From Kitasatospora phosalacinea (GTDB taxonomy: Bacteria > Actinomycetota > Actinomycetes > Streptomycetales > Streptomycetaceae): a DNA stretch of 64,000 nucleotides. The notes beneath the pieces were generated by a model, which saw only the letters and a program-made list of their open reading frames with translations, ran no database searches and was not told the origin of the DNA. The translations under genes were made by a program, and so were the position numbers. This document shows, piece after piece, positions 7,519 to 15,100 of this stretch. The stretch lies in the NCBI RefSeq assembly GCF_030268885.1, contig NZ_BSSA01000010.1, positions 62,001 through 126,000 of the forward strand, written 5' to 3'. The stretch's first letter is position 1, and every line of letters begins with the position of its first letter.

Positions 7519-10500
7519 TCATTCCTCTCGGAGGGCACGGACGGCGGCTGCGACGTCCCGTGCGGTGGGGGTGTCGAAGAAGACGTCCAGCGGGACGTCG
7601 ACGTCGAGGCGGTGGCGGATCCGGGCGGTGATGGCCGTGATCGTCAGCGAGTGCCCGCCGAGGTCGAAGAGGTCCTCGTCGGGCCCCAGGTCGTCCAGGC
7701 CGAGGACCTCGCGCCAGATGTCGAGGACCACCGCGTCGGTGCTCCCCGCGTCGGTGCTCCCCGCTCCGGCCGGGACCCCGGCCGGCTGCTCGGGGCGGGC
7801 CACCGCCGGTTCCGGCAGCGCGGCCCGGTCCAGCTTCCCGTTGGGGGTCAGCGGGAACGCGTCGAGGACGACGTACGCCCCGGGCAGGACGGCGGCGGGC
7901 AGCACGCCGGCCAGGTGCGCACGCAGCTCCTCCGGGGAGGGGGCCGTCCCGGCCGGGACGACGTAGGCGGCCAGGCGGAGCTCCCCCTCCGGGCCGTGCG
8001 CCACCACGGCCGCCCGCGCCACGCCGGGGTGGGTGGCCAACCGGGCCTCGACCTCGCCGAGTTCGATCCGGTGACCGCGCAGCTTCACCTGGCCGTCGGT
8101 GCGGCCGAGGTACTCCAGCGCACCGTCCGGGGCGCGCCGGACCAGGTCGCCGGTCCGGTACATCCGGCTGCCGGGCGGCCCGTACGGGTCGGGCAGGAAG
8201 CGGCTCGCGGTCAGGCCCGGGCGGCCCAGGTAGCCGTGCGCCACCCCCGCCCCGCCGAGGTACAGCTCGCCCGCGACGCCGTACGGGACGGGCCGCAGGT
8301 CGGGGTCGAGCAGGTACGCGCCGGTGCCCGTCAGCGGGTCGCCGAGCCGGACGGCGCCGTCGCCGCCGACCGCGGGATCGGCCAGCGTGGACCACACGGT
8401 CGTCTCGGTCGGCCCGTACACGTTCACCAACCGCGCGGTGGCCGCGGTGAGTTCGGCGGCGAGCGGGGCGGGCAGGGCCTCGCCGCCGGTGAGCGCGGTG
8501 AGACCCGGAACCCGGCCGGGGAGCCCGGCGTCCAGGAGCAGCCGCCAGCCGCTGGGCGTGGCCTGCACGTGGGTGACCCGCTCCTCCCGGAGCAGCCCGA
8601 GCAGGGCCGGGCCGTCGCGGTGCTCCTCCTCCGGGACGAGGACGACCCGGCCGCCGGTGGTCAGCGGCAGGAACAGCTCGACGGCGGAGATGTCGAACGA
8701 CAGCGAGGTGAGCCCGAGCCAACGGTCCCCGGCCCCCGAACCGAGCCGCTCCCGCAGGCCCGCCAGCACGTTGGCCAGCGCCGCGTGCGGCACCTCGACG
8801 CCCTTGGGACGGCCGGTGGAGCCGGAGGTGTACAGCACGTAGGCGGGCAGGGACGGGTCCGGCGGGGGCAGCGGCCGAAGGCCGTCCGGACCGGCGCTCG
8901 GAGCGGCCGCGAGGTCCGCCGGGGCCAGGTCGCCGGGACCTCCGGGCGTGCGGGTGACCCGCAGGGCGGGCGCGGCGTCGGAGCGGACCAGGGCCAGCCG
9001 CTCCGCGGGGTACCCGGGGTCGAGGGGGAGGTAGGCGGCACCGGCGGCCAGGGTGGCGAGCACCGCGACGAGCTGGTCCAGGCCCCGGGGCAGCTCGATG
9101 CCGACCAGGGTTCCCGGCCCGGCGCCGCGCCGGACGAGCGCCGCCGCCGCGCGCTCCACCCGCTCGGCGAGCCGGCCGTAGCTCAGGGCGGTGCCCGCGG
9201 CGACGACGGCGACCGCGTCGGGCCGTTCGGCCGCGCGGGCGAAGAACTGCTCGGTGACGGTCGCGGGGGCCGGGCCGGTGCGCAGCGTCGGCGGCGCGAC
9301 CTGCGCACGCAGCTCGTCCGGGCCGAGCAGGGGCAGCGCGCCGAGCGTCGTCCCGGGGTCGGCGAGGGCCCCGTCGAGCAGCCGCGTCCAGTGCCCGACG
9401 ATCCGCTCGGCGGTGCCCGGCGGCAGCGCCCCGCGGCGGTACTGGAGGCTGCCGCGCACCTCGTCGCCGCAGTCGACCAGCTGGAGGTGGAGGAGGTTGC
9501 GCGCCGTCCCCGGGAAGCCGATCCACTGCACCTCGGCGGCGACGGCGCCGAACTCCGGCGCGGCGGCGGCCGGACGGCGCCGGTAGCTGACGGACAGCGG
9601 GGCCAGGGCCGTCCGGGGGGTCAGGCCCCGCACGATCCGGCCGAAGGGCGTCGCCCGGTGCCGGTACAGCGCCCGCAGGGCGGCCCGGACGGCGCGGGCC
9701 CAGTCCGCGAACGGCAGGTCGGCCGGCCGGGCGGCGTCCGCGACGGCGACCCGCAGCGGCAGTTCGTTGACGGCCAGGCCGACCGCCACCGGCGTGCCCG
9801 GCGGGCGCAGCGACAGCTCGACCGCGGTGGTGGGGGCGGGGTCGCCGTAGCGCACCAGCAGGGCGTGCCAGGCCGCGGTGAGCAGTTCGAAACGGGTGAC
9901 GCCGATCCGGTGCGCCGCGTCGGAGAGGGCCGCGCAGCGCCGCTCGTCCAGGCGGAAGCCGGTCTCGGCGCCGGGCGCGGGCAGCACGCCGCCGTCGGCG
10001 GGCGGGACGAGGCCGGGCAGGACCGGGGCGGCCGGGTCCGGTCCGTGGTCGGCCCACAGCGTGCGGGCGTCCGCCAGGTCCTCCGGCGCGGGCTCCGCGG
10101 CCGGGTGCACGCGGTCGGGCACCGGCGCGAGCGGATCGCCCCGGTAGGCCGCGGCGAGGTCGTCGACCAGCCGCTCCTTGGACTCCCCGTCGAACACCAG
10201 GTGGTGGGCGGTGAACAGCAGGACGTGCCGCTCCGGCCCGGTCCGCAGCAGCGCGAACCGGCACAGCGGACCGGCGACCAGGTCGAAGGCGGCCGAGCGC
10301 TCCTCGGCGAGCCGCGCCGGCAGCTCCTCGGCGGTGCACTCGACGCGGCGCGGAGCGGGCACCGCGACCGTCCGGCCGGGGCCGCCGTCCAGCGCCGGGA
10401 CGCCGGTCAGGGCCGGGTGGTGGGCGGTGACGGCGGCGCACGCCCGGTCCAGGGCCGGGACGTCGAGCGGGCCGGTCAGTTCGACGGCGACGGCCAGGTG

Positions 10501-10575
10501 GTAGGCCGAGCCGGTGTCCAGCGCGTGCTCGGTGAGCCGCACGCCGTGCTGGGCGGGGGAGGTCGGGAGGGTCAC
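7519..10575 (-). CDS. NRPS module C-A-PCP (glycine-like pocket)
   Basis: 1018 aa. The condensation domain (about 1-440) carries an intact HHLVFDG motif. The adenylation domain (about 450-930) has LYTSGSTGRPKG, YGPTETT and NGKLDR. The carrier domain carries LGGHS with Ser976 as pantetheine site. The ten specificity positions, read by hand against the GrsA frame, give D-I-V-Q-L-G-V-V-W-K. The best-known glycine code is DILQLGLIWK, so glycine is the likely substrate. There is no thioesterase. GTG 10575 overlaps the stop of the AMP ligase gene by 4 nt. A duplicated Gly-Ser-Thr-Asp-Ala linker (GSTDA) precedes the PCP. Confidence 0.93.
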   Translation of the reverse strand: MTLPTSPAQHGVRLTEHALDTGSAYHLAVAVELTGPLDVPALDRACAAVTAHHPALTGVPALDGGPGRTVAVPAPRRVECTAEELPARLAEERSAAFDLVAGPLCRFALLRTGPERHVLLFTAHHLVFDGESKERLVDDLAAAYRGDPLAPVPDRVHPAAEPAPEDLADARTLWADHGPDPAAPVLPGLVPPADGGVLPAPGAETGFRLDERRCAALSDAAHRIGVTRFELLTAAWHALLVRYGDPAPTTAVELSLRPPGTPVAVGLAVNELPLRVAVADAARPADLPFADWARAVRAALRALYRHRATPFGRIVRGLTPRTALAPLSVSYRRRPAAAAPEFGAVAAEVQWIGFPGTARNLLHLQLVDCGDEVRGSLQYRRGALPPGTAERIVGHWTRLLDGALADPGTTLGALPLLGPDELRAQVAPPTLRTGPAPATVTEQFFARAAERPDAVAVVAAGTALSYGRLAERVERAAAALVRRGAGPGTLVGIELPRGLDQLVAVLATLAAGAAYLPLDPGYPAERLALVRSDAAPALRVTRTPGGPGDLAPADLAAAPSAGPDGLRPLPPPDPSLPAYVLYTSGSTGRPKGVEVPHAALANVLAGLRERLGSGAGDRWLGLTSLSFDISAVELFLPLTTGGRVVLVPEEEHRDGPALLGLLREERVTHVQATPSGWRLLLDAGLPGRVPGLTALTGGEALPAPLAAELTAATARLVNVYGPTETTVWSTLADPAVGGDGAVRLGDPLTGTGAYLLDPDLRPVPYGVAGELYLGGAGVAHGYLGRPGLTASRFLPDPYGPPGSRMYRTGDLVRRAPDGALEYLGRTDGQVKLRGHRIELGEVEARLATHPGVARAAVVAHGPEGELRLAAYVVPAGTAPSPEELRAHLAGVLPAAVLPGAYVVLDAFPLTPNGKLDRAALPEPAVARPEQPAGVPAGAGSTDAGSTDAVVLDIWREVLGLDDLGPDEDLFDLGGHSLTITAITARIRHRLDVDVPLDVFFDTPTARDVAAAVRALREE

Positions 10576-12113
10576 GGGGCGGCCTCACGGGGGTCGGGGT
10601 CGAGGGCGCGGCGCAGCTCCCGCTTGAGGACCTTGCCGGCCTCGTTGCGCGGGAGGGCGTCGCGGAAGTGCACGGTGGCGGGCAGTTCGTGGACGGCGAG
10701 GCGGTCCAGCAGGAAGGTGCGCAGGGCGGCCGCGGTCAGCTCGCCCGCGGGCACCACGAACGCCGCCACCACGCTGCCGAGGACGGGGTGCGGGACGCCG
10801 ACGGCCGCCGCGTCGGCGACCAGCGGGTGGGCGTGCAGCGCGTCCTCGACCTGGAGGGTGGAGACCTTGTGGGCACCGGACTTGACCACGTCCCGCTCCC
10901 GGTCGAGCAGGTGCAGGAAGCCGTCCTCGTCGACCCGGCCGAGGTCGCCCATCCGGGTCCACCGGCCCCGGAAGGTCTCGTCGTCCCGCTCGCCGAGGTA
11001 GCCGCGCGGCGCGGCGGGCGAGCGCAGCCACAGCTCGCCCGCCGTGCCCGGCGGCACGGGGCGGCCCGCGGCGTCGGTGACGCGCAGGTCGGCCAGCGAG
11101 GCGGGACGGCCGGGCGACTGCGGGCGGGCCGGGTCGAACAGCAGGGTGACCTGGGCCGGGGCGGCCTCCGTGGACGTGTAGTAGTTGACGATCTGGGCCC
11201 CGGCGAAGGCCCGGCTCAGGCCGAGCGCGACGGGCTGCGGCAGGGCCGCGGCGGTGGAGCCGACCAGGCGGACGCCGTCCAGGGCGCCGCTCCCGGCGGC
11301 CGCGGCCAGGGCGGGGGAGGCCAGGACCTCGATCGCCGTGGCGGGCACCAGGAAGACGCTGCCGACCCGGTGCTCGGGGATCAGCCGCAGGAACCGGGCC
11401 GGGGTGAACTGGGGCGCGGCCACGCAACGGGCGTGCGCGTTCAGGGCGTTGACCAGCATGGTCTGGCCCGCGTTGGTGCCGACCGGGAAGGTGTGCAGGA
11501 ACGCGGCCGAGTGGCGCAGCGGCCGGCGGCGCTCGTCGAGCGTGCACCCGTGCGCGAGGTTCGCGTGGGAGGCGGTGACGCCCTTGGGGGTGCCGGTGGT
11601 GCCGGAGGTGTACAGGATCTGGGCGGGCGCCCCCGGTTCCAGGTCGGGCAGGTCGAGGTCCAGCTCGGGCAGGACGGGGCCGGGCAGGTCGGGGTCCTGC
11701 TCGGTGAGCGTCCGCACCCCCGCGGGCACCCCCGCCGGAGCCCCGGCGGGGCCGTGCAGCAGGAAGCGCGCCCCGCAGTCGGCCAGGAGGTGGCCGACCC
11801 CGGCGGGCGGCGTCCGGTCGGAGAACGGCACGGCCACACCGCCCGCCCGCAGCACGGCGAGGAAGGCCACCGCGAACTCCGTCCAGCCGCCGGTGCCGTA
11901 GCACAGGCCGACCCGGTCGCCGGTGGCCAGACCGGCCGTGCGCAGGACGGTGGCGAGGGCGCCGCTGCGCCGCTGCCAGTCGGCGAAGCCCAGGCTCCGC
12001 TCGCCGTTGACGATCGCGGTCCGCTCCCCGTGCGCCGCGGCGCGGTGGGCGAGCAGGGCGGGCAGGGTGGCCGGGGCCGGGGGAGCGGCCGATGCGGTGC
12101 GGGGCGCGGTCAC
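10572..12113 (-). CDS. Stand-alone AMP-dependent acyl/aryl acid ligase
   Basis: 513 aa, an ANL-superfamily enzyme. The AMP-binding signature is ILYTSGTTGTPKGV, the A5-like motif YYTSTEA, the hinge region LLDRERDVVKSGAHKVS and the catalytic C-terminal lysine in NEAGKVLKREL. Its spacing and the aliphatic pocket residues look more like acyl-CoA or acyl-AMP ligases than amino-acid A domains or DhbE-type aryl ligases. It probably activates a carboxylic acid starter for the NRPS and passes it to a carrier protein or CoA; the acid is unknown. GTG 12113 overlaps the upstream stop (GTGA) and its own stop overlaps the downstream start. Confidence 0.85.
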   Translation of the reverse strand: MTAPRTASAAPPAPATLPALLAHRAAAHGERTAIVNGERSLGFADWQRRSGALATVLRTAGLATGDRVGLCYGTGGWTEFAVAFLAVLRAGGVAVPFSDRTPPAGVGHLLADCGARFLLHGPAGAPAGVPAGVRTLTEQDPDLPGPVLPELDLDLPDLEPGAPAQILYTSGTTGTPKGVTASHANLAHGCTLDERRRPLRHSAAFLHTFPVGTNAGQTMLVNALNAHARCVAAPQFTPARFLRLIPEHRVGSVFLVPATAIEVLASPALAAAAGSGALDGVRLVGSTAAALPQPVALGLSRAFAGAQIVNYYTSTEAAPAQVTLLFDPARPQSPGRPASLADLRVTDAAGRPVPPGTAGELWLRSPAAPRGYLGERDDETFRGRWTRMGDLGRVDEDGFLHLLDRERDVVKSGAHKVSTLQVEDALHAHPLVADAAAVGVPHPVLGSVVAAFVVPAGELTAAALRTFLLDRLAVHELPATVHFRDALPRNEAGKVLKRELRRALDPDPREAAP

Positions 12114-15100
12114 CCGGCGCTCCCTTCGGTGCGGCGGGCCGCGGCGGCCCGGGCCCGTTCGCGCAGGCCGACCAGGTCGTCCGGTTCGGCGTCGGGGACG
12201 TCGCGGTCGAAGCGGGCCAGCGCCGGGAGCCGCAGCCCGAGGGCGACCAGCGCCATCATGGCCAGGCCGAACAGCACGTACATCAGGGCGATGCCGCGGC
12301 CCGGGCCGGTGCCGACGACCGGGCCGAAGACCGGGGCGAGCGCGCCGCCGGGCTCCATCAACGGGCCGAGCAGGGCGGAGCCCAGCGGGGCGACGACCCC
12401 GTGGCCCAGCGGGAGGGTGGACCAGGCGACCAGGGTGTTCAGGGCGAACACCCGGCCGTGGAAGCGCTGCGCGACCTTGGTCTGGACGATCGTCGCGTAG
12501 ACGCCGTTGACCAGGGAGAGCGCGAACGACATGCCGAACGCGCCGGCCGCGACCACCCACAGGTTCGGGCGCAGCCCGGTGACGGCCCCGGCCGCGGCGA
12601 GCCCGCCCGCCAGGGCCAGCATCCCGCGCAGCCGGTGCCGCCGCGGCCCGCCCCAGAACCCCATGGCCACCCCGCCGAGCAGGGCACCGGCGCCGCCCGC
12701 CACCGCGACCCGGGCGGCCGCCGCGAGGTCGCCGAAGGCGAGGACCAGGGGAGTGGTGAGCAGGAACAGCGGCGACAGGAAGAGGTTCAGCCCGGCGAAC
12801 CACAGGAGCATCGCCCGGAAGCCGCGGTGGCGCCAGGTGTGGGCGAAGCCGTTGCGGATCTCGGCGACCAGCGACTCGCGCCTGGTCCAGGGCAGCGTCC
12901 GCGGGAAGCGGACCGCGAGCAGCACGCCGACGGCGAGCGCGTAGCTGACCACGTCGATGACCAGCACGCCCCGCAGCCCGACCGCGGCGAGCAGCGCCAC
13001 CGCACCCAGTGGGACGACGAACTGCGCGGCTCCGAAGGCGAGTTGGACGATCCCGTTGGCGTGCCCCAGGTACTGCTTGGGGACGAGCTGCGGTACGGCG
13101 GAGGCGTAGGCGAGCCGTTGGAAGGTCAGGGCGACGGAGAGCACGCCCAGCAGCGCGTACACCTCCCACGACTGCAGCCGGCCGGTCAGCAGCAGCCCCA
13201 GCAGCGCGGCCTGGGTGGCGGCGGCGGTGAGGTCGCCGCCGAGCATCACCGCACGGCGGTCCAGCCGGTCGACGACGGCCCCGGCGAGCGGGCCGACCAG
13301 GATGCCCGGGAGCATCGCGACCACCGCGTACAGGGCGTAGCGGGCCATCGAGCCGGTCTGCACCAGGATCCAGATCGGCAGGGCGAACTCGGTGAGCGCC
13401 GAGCCGGTGATGGACACCAGCTGGCCGCCCGCCACCAGCAGGAAGCGCCGCATGCTGGGCTGCGGCCCGTCGTCCGCCGGCCCGTCGTCCGCCGGGGCGG
13501 CGCCCCCGACGCCCCCCTCGGTGCTCGCGGCGGTCGCGGGCCCGGTCTCGGCGTGGAACCACCAGGAGCTCTCGGGGCCCGGCGCGGGCAGCGCGGCGGT
13601 CGTCCCGTCGGCGACGGCGCGGTGCACGCTGGTGACGGCGGCGGCGACCTCGGCCGCGCGGTAGGTGATGAAGAAGTGCCCGCCCTCGTCGAGCACGGCC
13701 ACGGCGGAGCGCTCGGCCAGCAGCAGCCACTCGCGGTAGCGCTCCCGGTAGAAGTCGGCCGCCGGGTCGCGGTCGCCGACCAGGGAGACCAGCGGCGCCC
13801 GCAGCCGGGGCGCGCCGTCGGCGACCTCCGCGATGGCCCGGGTGAACCACTCCTCGGCCGCCCGGGTGTCCCGGCGCATGTTGCCCACCACGAACCGGAC
13901 CTGCTCCTCGTCCAGTTCGGAGGTGTCGACGCCCATGCCGGTCAGCCAGTTGGCGTACGTGCGGTCGCCGACCAGCGGTTCGAGCGCGGCGAGCCTGCCG
14001 AGCGCGGAGAGCACCCGGCTGCGCGGCCGCGCGAACGGGAACTGGGCACCGGCGTAGACGCCCTCCAGCTCGCGGCCGGACGCCTCCAGCAGGCGGGCCA
14101 CGCAGACGGCGAGCGCCGTGCCGACCGCGCAGTGGCCGTACACGACGAGCGGGCCCTCGACGCGCTCGCTGACCTCGGCGGCGATCCTGGCCGCGAGCTC
14201 GTCGAAGGCCAGGTGCTCCTCGGTCACCCCGAGGTCGTGCCCGGGGACGGCCACCGCCCACAGCTCGGTGTCGGCGGGCAGCGCGTCGGCGACGGGCTGG
14301 TAGACGACGGCGCTGCCGCCGCCGTAGGGGACGCAGACCAGGGTGAGCCGGCGCCGGTCGGCCGGCACCGCCGGGGTGAGCCGGTGCAGCAGGCCGCGCG
14401 GGGCGCGCTCCCCGTCGGAGCGGTCCGCGACGGCCGCCAGCTCCCGGACGGTGCGGTGGGTGAACAGGTCCATGACGCTGATCGGCCGGGCCCCCGCCCC
14501 GGTCAGCCGCCTGCGGGCCCGGGCGACCACCTGGGTGGCCAGCAGCGAGTGACCGCCGAGGTCGAAGAAGTCCTCGTCGGCACCGACCGAGGGCAGGTCG
14601 AGGACCTCCGCCCAGATCTCCGCGAGCACCCGCTCGGCCGGCGTCGCGGGCTCGGCGGCCCCCGCCGGGCGCCGGACCGGCGGCACCGGCAGGGCGCGCC
14701 GGTCCAGCTTCCCGTTGGGGGTCAGCGGGAGGGCGGGCACGGCGGTGAACGCCGTCGGCACCTGGTGCTCCGGGAGGCTCCGCCGCAGCGCCGTCCGCAG
14801 CGCCGCGTGGTCGGGCTCCTCGGCCCCGGCGGCGACGACGAGGTAGCCGACCAGCCGCTGGTCGCCGGGGCGGTCCTCGCGCAGCACCACGGCGGCGTCG
14901 GCGACGCCCGGCTGGGCGCGCAGCGCGGCCTCGGTCTCGCCGGGCTCGATCCGCATGCCGCGGAGCTTGACCTGCTGGTCGATCCGCCCGAGGTGTTCGA
15001 GGGTGCCGTCGGCGCGGCGGCGGGCCAGGTCGCCGGTCCGGTAGAGGCGGGAGCCGGGCGGGCCCCACGGGTCGGGGACGAACCGGGCGGCGGTGAGACC

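Noticed and set aside
6919..11001. A 1360-aa plus-strand frame opposite the NRPS genes
   Set aside because: It is antisense to conserved C-A-PCP domains and consists of Arg/Gly/Gln-rich text; an effect of high third-position GC.
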